DNA of 64,000 nucleotides from an uncultured Eisenbergiella sp. (GCA_910585455.1 CAJUEL010000002.1:1-64000); one strand, 5' to 3'. Positions 17,251 through 25,932 are shown, counted from the stretch's first letter. Notes: a model not told the origin generated them from the sequence alone. Translations and numbers: made by a program.

Positions 17251-17982
17251 TTATGCTTTTACGTCGCGGGTTCGCAGGAGCCATACAGCGGCGCTGCAAA
17301 ACAGCGTCAGATATAGAATACAGCTCATAAAGAAAGGCAGCATGTTGCCGGAGAGGCGGTCGTCGTAGGTGTTGGCGTTCATGCCTGCCGCGATGAGGGA
17401 GAAGGGGTAGAACATGCCCCAGCCCTTGTTGGAGAACAGAAAGCCGATCATTGTCAAAACGAGGGACAGGCCGATGGGAAGAGCGAAGCTTTTGATGCAC
17501 ATGGATAAAAGCAGCATGGCGGCGGCGCAGACAACGCCGCCCAGCGTCGCCCGCATATCCCAGAAAAAGATCTGCAGGGGCGGCAGCCAGTCAAGTCCGA
17601 CGATTTTTCCGGAAATGATGAACAGGACGAACACCCAGAGCTGCGTGATCAGGGTCACGATGACGGTGACGGAAAGCTTTCCCAGAAAAATGCAGGAAAG
17701 AGGGACCGGCGCTGTCATGAGCACATTGCGGTTGTGCCCGAAATTTTCCAGCCGCCACAGATAGGCGCAGTAGACGCTGATCAGCGGCGCGAAGAAAAAG
17801 CAGGCGTAAAAGAGCGTATGCTGGGTCCAGAGCGCATACCATTCTCCTTCCAGAATTTCCAGATTTCCCAGATAATTGGCGGTGCCCATGATGGCGGGCA
17901 GCAGCGGAATGACGAAGCAGGCGAGCCAGACAAAGGACTTTTTCAGCTTTATAAATTCAGTTTTGATACAGACAAACAGCAT
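17251..17982 (-). CDS. ABC transporter permease, lantibiotic-immunity type (second permease)
   Basis: A 243-residue ABC-2 type permease with six helices. The pattern (an early pair KSFVWLACFVIPLLPAIMG, the EGEWYALWTQHTLFYACFF loop, and a helix pair around residues 110-130) is that of the MutE/EpiE/CprB group, which moves antimicrobial peptides out of the membrane. It is the last gene of a three-gene minus-strand operon: ATPase 18738, permease 17986, then this gene 3 nt later. Together with the divergent two-component system it looks like a peptide-sensing and resistance module similar in plan to CprABC-CprRK of Clostridioides difficile. The peptide is unknown. Confidence 0.78.
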   Translation of the reverse strand: MLFVCIKTEFIKLKKSFVWLACFVIPLLPAIMGTANYLGNLEILEGEWYALWTQHTLFYACFFFAPLISVYCAYLWRLENFGHNRNVLMTAPVPLSCIFLGKLSVTVIVTLITQLWVFVLFIISGKIVGLDWLPPLQIFFWDMRATLGGVVCAAAMLLLSMCIKSFALPIGLSLVLTMIGFLFSNKGWGMFYPFSLIAAGMNANTYDDRLSGNMLPFFMSCILYLTLFCSAAVWLLRTRDVKA

Positions 17983-17985
17983 GGA

Positions 17986-18741
17986 TCACACTTCCTTTCT
18001 CAAAAAGTAACGCCGCACGGCGAGGTATGAAATGACGGTGAGGGCGAGCAGGATGCAAAAGCCCGGCACATCGAACGCGACGGGAACAAAGGACGTCGTT
18101 TTTGTCGCTTCATCCCATACCATGATGCTGCAGCTGCCCAGCGTGAAATAGCTCCAGGGGCAGAAGTACAGCGGCAGGCTCCCCGCAGGAAAAAACATGG
18201 AAAAAAGTCCGATAAAGCTGCCGATCAGCCCGATGAAGAGCGGATACAGCTGATTTTGCAGCCACAGGGAGAAAAACATCTGTAAAATCATGAGCAAAAC
18301 GCTGGTCAGAAGTCCGACGCCCTGCAGGCGCAGAAAGCTGCGGACCGGAAAAGATTCGGTATAGCCCACAAGCCTGCCGATTGCGTACACGACAGCGGTC
18401 TCAGAAGCGAAAAACAGCAGCAGGTGCAAAACCGCCAGCAATAGCTTGCAGGAAAAAATGCCGGATTTTTTCTGGAGGGTGCACAGAAGCTTATAGGTAT
18501 TTCCTTTATTTTCCATGTCCATCAGGCGGCTTGCCACGACGGCGACCGTGGTGGACAGAAAGATGGCATTCAGCACGAGCAGGGAGGTGGCCGTGTAGGT
18601 ATAGCCGCAGCTGCGCCGATCGTCCGTCGGGTCGTGGGCGATCCACAAAAGCCACAGGCAGATGATGCCCATCACCGGAATCAGGACGGTCAGGAGCTTC
18701 CCTTTCACTTTCTTACATTCGCATATAAACTGTTTCATCAC
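17986..18741 (-). CDS. ABC transporter permease, lantibiotic-immunity type (first permease)
   Basis: A 251-residue ABC-2 permease with about six helices, starting with a basic N-terminus and helix at residues 16-31 (LTVLIPVMGIICLWLL). It has the large hydrophobic middle of the MutG/EpiG/CprC group. It overlaps the ATPase gene by 4 nt (ATGA), so translation is coupled. Its C-terminus, YLAVRRYFLRKEV, is cytoplasmic and basic. It is paired with the other permease gene as a heterodimer in the inferred complex. Confidence 0.78.
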   Translation of the reverse strand: MMKQFICECKKVKGKLLTVLIPVMGIICLWLLWIAHDPTDDRRSCGYTYTATSLLVLNAIFLSTTVAVVASRLMDMENKGNTYKLLCTLQKKSGIFSCKLLLAVLHLLLFFASETAVVYAIGRLVGYTESFPVRSFLRLQGVGLLTSVLLMILQMFFSLWLQNQLYPLFIGLIGSFIGLFSMFFPAGSLPLYFCPWSYFTLGSCSIMVWDEATKTTSFVPVAFDVPGFCILLALTVISYLAVRRYFLRKEV

Positions 18742-19652
18742 GGATTCACCTGCCTTCCGGTCAGACTTAAGAAGATTTCCTCCAGATTTTTCTGCTGTTC
18801 CTCAAGGCGCAGGATGCCGATACCTTCCCGCACCAGAACCGATACGAAATATGCGGTCTTTTCATCGGAAAGCTCGGACAGGACCAGACTGCCGCCCTTG
18901 CTGGTACATTTTATATTCTGCTCCTGCAATATGCGTGCGGCCGCCTCATTGTCCAGCGTGCGCAAAAGCAGCTGCTTCCTGCTGTGCATATGCAGGTCCG
19001 CCAGTTCCCCCTGAAAGATCATGCTGCCCTGATTGATGATGCCCGCATAGTCCGCCATCTGATCGATCTCCGAAAGCAGATGGCTGCTCACCAGCACGGT
19101 CATGCCGTATTCTTCGGGAAGGGAGCAGATCAGCTCCCGCATTTCCTGAATGCCCGCCGGATCCAGCCCGTTGGTCGGCTCATCCAAAAGCAGCAGCTTT
19201 GGGTGTCCCAGCATCGCACAGGCGAGTCCCAGCCGCTGCTTCATGCCAAGGGAATACTGGGAAACCTTTTTTCGCTTCTGGTTTTCCAGCCGGACAATGT
19301 GTAGCACCTCAGAAATCTCTTTTTCGGAAGCGCCCTTTAGCATGGCGACGATTTGCAGGTTTTCATGCCCGGTCAGATGTCCGTAATAGGAGGGCGATTC
19401 GATCAGGGAGCCGGTGTGCCGTAAAATTTCCAGCCGGTTCGCATTGCTGACCTCGCTGCCCAGCACCCGGATGCTCCCGGCATCCGGCTTTACGAGCCCC
19501 AGAATCATTTTCATGGTCGTGCTTTTTCCGGCGCCGTTTGGTCCCAGAAATCCGTAGATGCTTCCTTCCGGCACCTTCAGGGCAAGGTCCTCCACGGCAT
19601 TCGCCTTTCCATACCTCTTTGTCAACGTAAATGTTTCAATCGCATTCTTCAC
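18738..19652 (-). CDS. ABC transporter ATP-binding protein, lantibiotic-immunity (BcrA/MutF) type
   Basis: A 304-residue ATPase with Walker A GPNGAGKS (about residues 37-44), signature YSLGMKQRLGL (about 147), and Walker B LLLLDEPTNGLDP (about 160-172). The extra 80 residues after the nucleotide-binding domain form the accessory region seen in BcrA, MutF and CprA proteins. It powers the two permeases that follow. The start is GTG at 19652, 10 nt after GGAGAGG. Two long inverted repeats and the oppositely oriented response-regulator gene lie upstream, so the transporter and its regulator share a divergent control region. Confidence 0.88.
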   Translation of the reverse strand: MKNAIETFTLTKRYGKANAVEDLALKVPEGSIYGFLGPNGAGKSTTMKMILGLVKPDAGSIRVLGSEVSNANRLEILRHTGSLIESPSYYGHLTGHENLQIVAMLKGASEKEISEVLHIVRLENQKRKKVSQYSLGMKQRLGLACAMLGHPKLLLLDEPTNGLDPAGIQEMRELICSLPEEYGMTVLVSSHLLSEIDQMADYAGIINQGSMIFQGELADLHMHSRKQLLLRTLDNEAAARILQEQNIKCTSKGGSLVLSELSDEKTAYFVSVLVREGIGILRLEEQQKNLEEIFLSLTGRQVNP

Positions 19653-19713
19653 TTCTCATGCATCTCCTCTCCGGCAGGCTGTTGGGGTTTTTCCGGCATG
19701 TGTTTCAGGAATG

Positions 19714-19913
19714 GCGGCAGTCAGGTTTTGAGCAAAGGCGGGGCGGCGCAGGAAGGACAGTATTCATTCCAGGGGGCGCTTGCGCTCGGTAAAACACGTA
19801 GCAGTACTAGGGCTGTAAAGGACACAGCCCAAGTGCTGACGTGTTTTAACGCCCCTGGAACTGAACACTGTCCTTCCTGCGCCGCCCCGCCTTTGCTCAA
19901 AACCTGACTGCCG
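19714..19913. repeat. Long inverted repeat 2 (family B)
   Basis: Arms of about 90-100 nt meet at a short centre near 19819. The outer 55 bp (GGCAGTCAGGTTTTGAGC and on) are almost perfect. The tip carries a core found also in repeat 3: ACGTAGCAGTACTA, then GGCTG, then CAGCCC, AAGTGCTGACGT. The two halves of this core differ by the same bulges in both repeats, so it is more than a chance palindrome. It begins about 60 nt upstream of the ATPase start codon. Confidence 0.9.
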
Positions 19914-20135
19914 TGTTTACCGGAAGACTGCTGGAAAAACAGTTTTGTATCCGTTTGGTGTGTCCTGCCTTACAGGTTATAGGATAGGGGAGTTACCTTT
20001 CGTGAGAATGACTTGTGCCTTACTTTTACCTTACTTTTTGGGGGATGGGGATGCGGAATTCTGAAAAATGGTTTATACTGCTTTTATAATATTTCAGTAA
20101 GTAAAATATTTTAGGGAGTAAATTATTTCAGTGAG
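19914..20135. other. Promoter region of the two-component system between the two long inverted repeats
   Basis: No gene is seen. TATAAT at 20085-20090 with TGAAAA at 20062-20067 (17 bp apart) is the best promoter for the response regulator. Three 17-bp direct repeats start at the -10. The transcript would begin just ahead of long inverted repeat 3, so the whole hairpin would be in its leader. Confidence 0.5.
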
Positions 20136-20139
20136 GGAA
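20089..20139 (+). repeat. Three 17-bp direct repeats at the response-regulator promoter
   Basis: Units at 20089-20105, 20106-20122 and 20123-20139 share the pattern ATATTTCAGTAAGTAAA with 3-5 changes each. They overlap the -10 and the expected transcription start, which suits an operator, possibly for the response regulator encoded just downstream. Confidence 0.6.
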
Positions 20140-20440
20140 TGTGGGGAGGGAAAGGACGGCGGCGGTCACTGCAGGAGGCGGCGGGCAGAAAAGGCAGTCC
20201 GGGCGGGTCAGAGGCAGGCGGGCCGGAGGGGGATCGTTCATTGCAAGGACCGTTGGAAATACGTCAGCACTTAGGCTGCGTATTTTGCAGCCTTAGTACT
20301 GCTACGTATTTCCCGAGCGGAAGCGTGTCCGGTAAGGAATGATCCCCCTCCAGACCGCCTGCCGCTGACCCGCCCGGACTGCCTTTTCTGCCCGCCGCCT
20401 CCTGCAGTGACCGCCGCCGTCCTTTCCCTCCCCGCATTCC
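20136..20440. repeat. Long inverted repeat 3 (family B)
   Basis: Arms of about 145 nt; the outer 90 bp are nearly identical in inverted orientation. The tip has the same core as repeat 2, read in the opposite direction: GCTACGTATTTCC with CAGCCTTAGTACTG on one side and TACGTCAGCACTTAGGCTGC on the other. The arms themselves are unrelated to repeat 2. It ends 23 nt before the response-regulator start, leaving only the ribosome binding site outside the hairpin. Confidence 0.9.
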
Positions 20441-20463
20441 CGGACCAAAAGGAGAATTTACCT

Positions 20464-21180
20464 ATGCAAAACATCTACGAGAGCCATATCCTTCTGGTGG
20501 ACGATAATGTCCAGCTTTGCGGGATGGTGAAGGGTATCCTGCAAAAGGAGGGATTTGGGCATGTGGAGGCCGTAGCGGACTGCAGCGCGTGCAGACGCCG
20601 GTGCGAGACCGCCATGCCCGACCTGATCATACTGGATATCGGTCTGCCGGACGGCGACGGATTTTCCCTGATGAATGAAATCCGGGCGCGCTCCAACGTG
20701 CCGGTGCTCTTTTTATCAGCGCGGGACGAGGACAGCGACCGCCTGCTGGGACTGGGGCTGGGAGCGGACGACTACCTGACGAAACCCTTTTTGCCCCGGG
20801 AGCTGGTACTGCGTCTGTCCGCGATTTTAAAAAGGACTTATTTTCCGCCGGGCATGCAGAAGGAAACGGCAGCGGACGCGCTTTTACTGGGAGAACGGAC
20901 GGTGGATTTCGGGGAAGGCATCGTGCGGGACAGCGCAGGGCAGGTGTGGAAGCTGACGGCGAAGGAGATCATCATTTTGAGGAAGCTGCAGGAAAACAGA
21001 GGGCGGATTGTGACCTTTGACACGCTCAGCCAGGCGCTGTGGGGAGATTTTTATTACGGATATGAAAATTCCCTGATGGTGCACATCCGGCGGCTGCGGG
21101 AAAAAATCGAAGAAACGCCCTCTGCGCCCCGTTTTCTGACAACCGTGCGCGGTCTGGGATATAAGCTGGAAAAGGAATGA
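20464..21180 (+). CDS. OmpR/PhoB-family response regulator
   Basis: A 238-residue regulator. The receiver domain has the acidic pocket at Asp13-Asp14, the phosphoacceptor Asp58 (LIILDIGLPDGDG) and the Lys of DDYLTKPF near residue 107. A winged-helix output domain fills residues 140-236 (ending FLTTVRGLGYKLEKE). The start at 20464 follows AAAAGGAG at 9 nt. It sits 8 nt before the histidine kinase gene and divergent from the ABC transporter, which it most likely controls in response to peptide antibiotics. Three direct repeats at its own promoter suggest autoregulation. Confidence 0.9.
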   Translation: MQNIYESHILLVDDNVQLCGMVKGILQKEGFGHVEAVADCSACRRRCETAMPDLIILDIGLPDGDGFSLMNEIRARSNVPVLFLSARDEDSDRLLGLGLGADDYLTKPFLPRELVLRLSAILKRTYFPPGMQKETAADALLLGERTVDFGEGIVRDSAGQVWKLTAKEIIILRKLQENRGRIVTFDTLSQALWGDFYYGYENSLMVHIRRLREKIEETPSAPRFLTTVRGLGYKLEKE

Positions 21181-21188
21181 TCTGACAT

Positions 21189-22760
21189 ATGAAAAGTGTT
21201 TTGAAGATTTACCGGCGATATGTGCTGATGGCATGCCTGCTGGTGGTATTTGTGGTGTTCATCAATCTGGCGGCGTGGATCGGCTATGCTTCGATTCGGA
21301 TATTTGGAAAACAGAATGGCGCTACCAATATAGAATCCGTAAAAACCGGGCGGTACCAGGTCATCGCGGATGCGCTTGTATGGACGGCGGAAGGATATCG
21401 GCTGGATGAAACAGGGTATATGATACTGCAGGACAATCACTGTGCCTTTGCGCTTTTGCTGGACGGTACAGGAAATGTGGTCTGGGAATGGCAAAAGCCT
21501 GCAGAAATTCCGGAACGCTTTTCCACAGGGGAAATCGGCGCATTTTCAAAATGGTATCTGATGGATTATCCGGTCGGCGTCTGGCGGTACGGGGAGGAAG
21601 GATTGCTTGTGATCGCCTATCCAAAGGGCAGCATGGTGCGATACAATCCCAGCTGGAGGCGGGATGAGCTGGAAGCGGGAATCGGCTATATCGGGGTTTT
21701 CATCCTTTTTAATATGACCCTTGTATTTGTGCTGGCGCTGCTGTTTGGGTATCGCTTTTACCGCTCCCTAAAGCCCGTGGGAGAGGGCATAGACGCTCTG
21801 GCGGAGGGAAAAAGCGTCCGCCTGCGGGAAAAGGGACTGACCCAATATCTGCGGGAAAAAATTAACCAGACCTCCCAACTGCTGGAGCAGCAGCAAAAGG
21901 AGCTCGCCCGGCGGGACACGGCGCGGACGGAGTGGATTGCCGGCGTCTCCCATGACATCCGGACGCCCCTTTCCCTGATCATGGGCTATGCGGATGAGCT
22001 GGCCACACAGGAGACCGCCCAAAAAGCGGTGCGGCAAAAAGCGGAGGTGATCCGGACACAGAGCCTGACCATCAAAAAGCTGATTGAGGACCTGAACCTG
22101 ACCTCCAAGCTTTCCTACCATATGCAGCCGCTGCGCAGCGAACGCTATGTGCCTGCGGTATGGCTTCGCCGGACGATCGCGCTGATGCATGACGGCAGAG
22201 CGATCCCGGAGGACTGTGAGCTGGAGCTTGCGATCGAACCGAAGCTGGAGAAACTTTTCATAAGCGGCGACGTACAACTCCTGACCCGCGCGCTGCAAAA
22301 CCTCATCGGAAATTGCGTGCGCCACAATCCCGGCGGCTGTCAGATTCATGTAAAGGCGCAGACAACTGAAACCGGCTTTTGCCTTTGCATAAAAGACAAC
22401 GGAAAGGGCGTGCCCGAAAAAGTGCAGAGAATACTGCTGTCGGATGAAGAAACCGGAGTCGATCTTTCAAAGAACAGGCAGAACAGGAAAGGAACCGATG
22501 ACACGAGAACAACTCCCGGCAGAGAAGCGAATGCCCCAAACCTTTCAAAGAACGGACAGAACAGGCAAGAAACCGATGGCACAAAGCCAATACCCGACAG
22601 AGAAGCGCATAGCCCAAACGGCCCCTTAGACCACGCCCCGCATGTAATGGGCCTGCGTGTGGCAAAGCAAATCGCCATCGCCCACGGAGGAAGACTCTGG
22701 TTTGCGGATAAAGGCCGGGAGGTCTGGCTAAGCGTAGAAACGCTCCCACAGGACAGCTAA
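21189..22760 (+). CDS. Sensor histidine kinase with an in-frame 26-residue tandem repeat in its ATPase domain
   Basis: A 523-residue kinase: helix 1 at about 11-33, an external sensor of about 125 residues, helix 2 at about 164-190, a linker helix, the phosphoacceptor His255 in EWIAGVSHDIRTPLS, then the HATPase domain with N box NLIGNCVRHNPGG and G1 box DNGKGVPEK. Between G1 and the G2-like HVMGLRVAKQIAIAHGG lies a polar insert: two 26-residue copies (426-451 and 452-477) encoded by two 78-bp direct repeats at 22464-22541 and 22542-22619. This is in the ATP-lid region, where length varies, so the kinase may still work. It pairs with the upstream regulator. The sensor size fits a lantibiotic or peptide sensor of the CprK/NisK kind, which is inference. 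Confidence 0.88.
   Translation: MKSVLKIYRRYVLMACLLVVFVVFINLAAWIGYASIRIFGKQNGATNIESVKTGRYQVIADALVWTAEGYRLDETGYMILQDNHCAFALLLDGTGNVVWEWQKPAEIPERFSTGEIGAFSKWYLMDYPVGVWRYGEEGLLVIAYPKGSMVRYNPSWRRDELEAGIGYIGVFILFNMTLVFVLALLFGYRFYRSLKPVGEGIDALAEGKSVRLREKGLTQYLREKINQTSQLLEQQQKELARRDTARTEWIAGVSHDIRTPLSLIMGYADELATQETAQKAVRQKAEVIRTQSLTIKKLIEDLNLTSKLSYHMQPLRSERYVPAVWLRRTIALMHDGRAIPEDCELELAIEPKLEKLFISGDVQLLTRALQNLIGNCVRHNPGGCQIHVKAQTTETGFCLCIKDNGKGVPEKVQRILLSDEETGVDLSKNRQNRKGTDDTRTTPGREANAPNLSKNGQNRQETDGTKPIPDREAHSPNGPLDHAPHVMGLRVAKQIAIAHGGRLWFADKGREVWLSVETLPQDS
22464..22619 (+). repeat. 78-bp tandem direct repeat (two units) inside the kinase gene
   Basis: Units 22464-22541 and 22542-22619 both start CTTTCAAAGAAC and end GCCCCAAAC or AGCCCAAAC. 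They keep the reading frame and about 80% identity by eye. Confidence 0.9.
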
Positions 22761-23091
22761 AACCTATGACCTGCCTGCAACACCATCTTATTCCCGCAAG
22801 CAATGAGCCAGACAGCCGCGCCTGTGCGGCTATCTGACAAATGCCGCAAGAGTCAGATACCCCTCACTCTGTTGCGTAGCAAGTCTGATGTCTACAGCCT
22901 ACTGCGGAGTACCTGACTTTGGAGAGGAAACAGGGAGCTGTCCCGCCCCACTGTCCGCTGCCGGCGCTCCGCTCCCGTCCGCCTGCCACAAAATTTACCT
23001 ACGCCGCCAGCCAACCAGTAACGCTTGAAGCCGCCCCAAAGATATGGTAGAGTGTAAAAGTAATGAAAACGCTGGAAGCAGAGGTAGCAGG
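22761..23091. other. Intergenic region after the histidine kinase gene
   Basis: No gene is supported. Two short hairpins are visible: AGCCGC/GCGGCT (22814-22831) and TATCTGAC/GTCAGATA (22831-22859). There is no U-tract. A weak promoter-like pair ahead of cca is possible but not convincing. Confidence 0.4.
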
Positions 23092-24450
23092 ATGGCTGAA
23101 AATTTTGTGATTCATCTCCCCGCCCCGGTGGCGGAGATCATTCATACGCTGCAGCAGGCAGGCTATGAAGCATATGCGGTGGGCGGCTGCGTCCGGGACA
23201 GCATTCTGGGGCGCGAGCCAAGCGACTGGGACATCACCACATCAGCGAAGCCGCAGCAGGTAAAGGAGCTGTTTCCCAGAACTGTGGATACGGGGATACA
23301 GCACGGCACGGTGACGGTTTTAAAGGATAAAACAGGCTATGAGGTAACAACCTACCGGATCGATGGGGAATACGAAGACGGCAGACATCCAAAAGATGTG
23401 ACCTTCACCGCTTCTTTAAAGGAAGATTTAAAGCGGCGGGATTTCACGATGAATGCCATGGCGTACAATGAGACGGAAGGACTGGTGGATCTGTTTGACG
23501 GCATCGGCGATATCCGGCGAAAAACGGTGCGCTGTGTGGGGGAGGCCAGGCAGCGCTTTTTAGAGGACGCGCTGCGGATGATGCGTGCGATGCGCTTTGC
23601 TGCCCAGCTTGACTATGACATTGAGGAACATACAAGGGACGCCATAAGGGAGCTTGCGGGCAATCTTTCCAGAATCAGCGCGGAACGGATACAGGTGGAG
23701 CTTGTCAAGCTCCTCATAAGCGACCATCCGGAGCGGATCAGGGATTGCCAGGAAAGCGGGCTGACGGCAGTTTTTTTCCCGGAATTTGACCGCATGATGG
23801 AAACCGGGCAGAATAATCCCCACCATTGCTACACGGTCGGTGAGCACACCATCCGCGCGGTCATGGGGGTGCGTCCGGATAAGGCGCTGCGCCTTACCAT
23901 GCTGTTTCATGACATGGGCAAGCCTCTGACGAAGACCGTCGATGAAAAGGGAGTGGACCATTTCCACGGACATGCGCAAAAGAGCGCACAGATTGCATGC
24001 ACCGTGCTGCGCCGCCTGAAATTTGACAACGACACGATTGACAGGGTGGAGCGTCTGGTGCGCGCCCACGATACGGAAATTTTCTGCGATAAAAAGAGCA
24101 TGCGCCGCGCCTTAAACCGGCTGGGCACAGATCTGTTTCCGGATTTGTTTGCGGTAAAGGAAGCGGATATGCATGCGCAAAGCCTGTATCAGCGCAGGGA
24201 AAAGGAAGAAAAGCTTGCGCAGCTGCGTAGCATTTATGAAGAGGTGAGAGCGGCGGCAGACTGTGTCTGCCTAAAGGAGCTTGCCGTAAATGGCAGCGAC
24301 CTGATCGCGGCCGGAATGCAGCCGGGAAAAGGGCTGGGAGAGCTTTTAAAGGCGCTTTTGGAGGAGGTTTTGGAAGACCCGTCCCGCAATGAGAAGGAGT
24401 ATCTTTTGGCCAGAGCCGGGGCGCTGGCGGCACAACGGAGCAAATGCTGA
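23092..24450 (+). CDS. cca: CCA-adding enzyme / tRNA nucleotidyltransferase with HD domain
   Basis: A 452-residue class II nucleotidyltransferase. The head domain has VGGCVRDSILGREPSDWDITT with the metal-binding D-x-D at Asp45 and Asp47, then the template-type segment RRDFTMNAMAYN and the RFLEDALRMMRAMRFAAQL neck. A C-terminal HD domain (LTMLFHDMGKPLTK, HFHGHAQKSAQ) suggests phosphohydrolase activity as well. It adds or repairs the 3' CCA of tRNA. An earlier in-frame ATG at 23044 exists, but 23092 has AGAGGTAGCAGG before it and gives the usual N-terminus. Poly(A) polymerase cannot be fully excluded by sequence. Confidence 0.9.
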   Translation: MAENFVIHLPAPVAEIIHTLQQAGYEAYAVGGCVRDSILGREPSDWDITTSAKPQQVKELFPRTVDTGIQHGTVTVLKDKTGYEVTTYRIDGEYEDGRHPKDVTFTASLKEDLKRRDFTMNAMAYNETEGLVDLFDGIGDIRRKTVRCVGEARQRFLEDALRMMRAMRFAAQLDYDIEEHTRDAIRELAGNLSRISAERIQVELVKLLISDHPERIRDCQESGLTAVFFPEFDRMMETGQNNPHHCYTVGEHTIRAVMGVRPDKALRLTMLFHDMGKPLTKTVDEKGVDHFHGHAQKSAQIACTVLRRLKFDNDTIDRVERLVRAHDTEIFCDKKSMRRALNRLGTDLFPDLFAVKEADMHAQSLYQRREKEEKLAQLRSIYEEVRAAADCVCLKELAVNGSDLIAAGMQPGKGLGELLKALLEEVLEDPSRNEKEYLLARAGALAAQRSKC

Positions 24451-24529
24451 ATTGTAGCGTATTTTTAACATAACCTGATTTTTTCTCTCATATGATAGGT
24501 AATACCTAAGATATGGGAGGGAACTGACG

Positions 24530-25513
24530 GTGAATGACAGAGCGGTAAGCGTACTGGAGCAGTATGATTTTGAAGTGATCCGGACCCAGAAAAGCCGGAA
24601 CGCTTTTTTGTGTGAAACGAATAAAGGCTGGATGATCCTGAAAGAATATAGAGGTCCGGTATTTCGGCTGGAGCTTTTGGATAAACTGTTAAAGACTGCT
24701 GCGCAAAACGGCTGTGAGCGGGTCGAGCAGCTTGTTCCGAATAAGGAGGGCGAACTGTTTTGCGTCGATCAGGAGCAAAGCCGCTGTATCGTCAAGACCT
24801 GGCCCGGCGGGCGGGAATGCAGCTTAAAAGACGGACAGGAGTGCAGGCAGGCGATGACGCTGCTGGCCCGGCTGCATAAGGCGATGTGCGCTGCCAGCCT
24901 TGCCGGAGAATATGGACTGCACGCCCAGAGCCTTTTGGAGGATTATGAGAAAAGGAACCGGGAGCTGAAAAAGGTCCGGCGTTTTTTGCGGGAAAAGGGG
25001 CAGAAAACGACCTTTGAAATCTATTTGCAGCAGAATTTTGATGTTTTTTTGGAGGAAGCGCTGCGGGTGACGGAGGAGGTGCGGGCATATGGAGATGTGC
25101 TGGGGAGCAGGGAATGCGATGAAAACGGCACCTTCTGTCATGGGGATTTTCAGCACCACAATCTCATGTGTGCGGACCGGATTTCGGTGATCAATTTTGA
25201 AAAATATGCGTTGGACAGTCAGATGCGGGATTTATACCTGTTTTTGAGAAAGCTTCTGGAAAAGACGAACTGGTCTGTCCCGATCGCCAGAGGGCTGCTG
25301 GACGTTTACGGGAAGGAAAAAAAGCTGACAGCGGTGGATATGCTGCAGCTGTATTATCGCTTTGCCTATCCGGAAAAGTTCTGGAAAATTGTCAATTTTT
25401 ATTATAACAGCGGGAAAGCGTGGATTCCCGGAAAGAATCTGGAGAAGCTGCAAAAGCTTCTGGATTTAAGGAGCGTTCAAAAAGACTTTCTGGAGCAGAC
25501 ATTTTCTTTATAG
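24530..25513 (+). CDS. CotS-family spore coat kinase-like protein
   Basis: A 327-residue member of the CotS/YutH branch of the aminoglycoside-phosphotransferase fold. The catalytic-loop segment FCHGDFQHHNLM (about residue 203) matches HGD-x2-xxN, and SVINFEKYALDSQMRDLYLFLRKLLE matches the metal-binding strand, but the usual Asp is replaced by Asn-Phe-Glu, which is common in CotS proteins. CotS is a Bacillus spore coat protein. Start is GTG at 24530, 9 nt after GGGAGG. CATATGATA at 24489 looks like a sigma-K -10 but no matching -35 is clear. No other coat genes are nearby. Confidence 0.78.
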   Translation: MNDRAVSVLEQYDFEVIRTQKSRNAFLCETNKGWMILKEYRGPVFRLELLDKLLKTAAQNGCERVEQLVPNKEGELFCVDQEQSRCIVKTWPGGRECSLKDGQECRQAMTLLARLHKAMCAASLAGEYGLHAQSLLEDYEKRNRELKKVRRFLREKGQKTTFEIYLQQNFDVFLEEALRVTEEVRAYGDVLGSRECDENGTFCHGDFQHHNLMCADRISVINFEKYALDSQMRDLYLFLRKLLEKTNWSVPIARGLLDVYGKEKKLTAVDMLQLYYRFAYPEKFWKIVNFYYNSGKAWIPGKNLEKLQKLLDLRSVQKDFLEQTFSL

Positions 25514-25516
25514 CTA

Positions 25517-25545
25517 TTGACAAATGGGGAAAGTGCGGGTATAAA
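25517..25545 (+). promoter_or_regulatory. Sigma-A promoter for hup
   Basis: TTGACA (25517-25522), 17-bp spacer, TATAAA (25540-25545). The leader to the hup ATG is about 105 nt. It is among the best -35/-10 matches in the window, as expected for an abundant protein. Confidence 0.7.
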
Positions 25546-25656
25546 TAGAATATAATGCTTGCGGGACGGGCGGATATTGCGTAGGTTCCGGCATTGGAAG
25601 ATACATGTAAGTATCGCTGATAAATTATCTGACAAAAATTACAGGAGGAGTTCGTA

Positions 25657-25932
25657 ATGAACAAGACAGAATTAGTTGCAGCTATGGCTGAGGCGGCGGA
25701 ATTATCCAGGAAGGATGCCGAGAAGGCGCTGAAGGCTTTCACAGATGTTGTTACAGAAGAGTTGAAGAAGGGCGGCAAGATCCAGCTTGTAGGCTTTGGT
25801 ACTTTTGAAGTATCCGAGAGAGCTGCAAGAGAGGGCAGAAACCCGCAGACCGGCGAAGCTATGGCGATCGCGGCTTCCAGGACACCCAAGTTCAAAGCGG
25901 GCAAAGCGTTAAAGGATATCATCAACGGGTAA
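25657..25932 (+). CDS. hup: HU family DNA-binding protein
   Basis: A 91-residue HU protein, the main bacterial nucleoid-bending protein. The dimerisation helices are at 1-40 (MNKTELVAAMAEAAELSRKD...), the GFGTFEVSERAAREGRNPQTGE signature follows at about 46-68, and the beta arm holds the DNA-intercalating Pro near Arg-Asn-Pro. AGGAGG precedes the ATG. It has a strong promoter and its own terminator at 26041, so it is expressed apart from rqcP. Confidence 0.97.
   Translation: MNKTELVAAMAEAAELSRKDAEKALKAFTDVVTEELKKGGKIQLVGFGTFEVSERAAREGRNPQTGEAMAIAASRTPKFKAGKALKDIING

Noticed and set aside
16846..17316. 156-codon frame through long inverted repeat 1
   Set aside because: It reads the two arms of the repeat and gives a palindromic, low-complexity peptide; no ribosome binding site.
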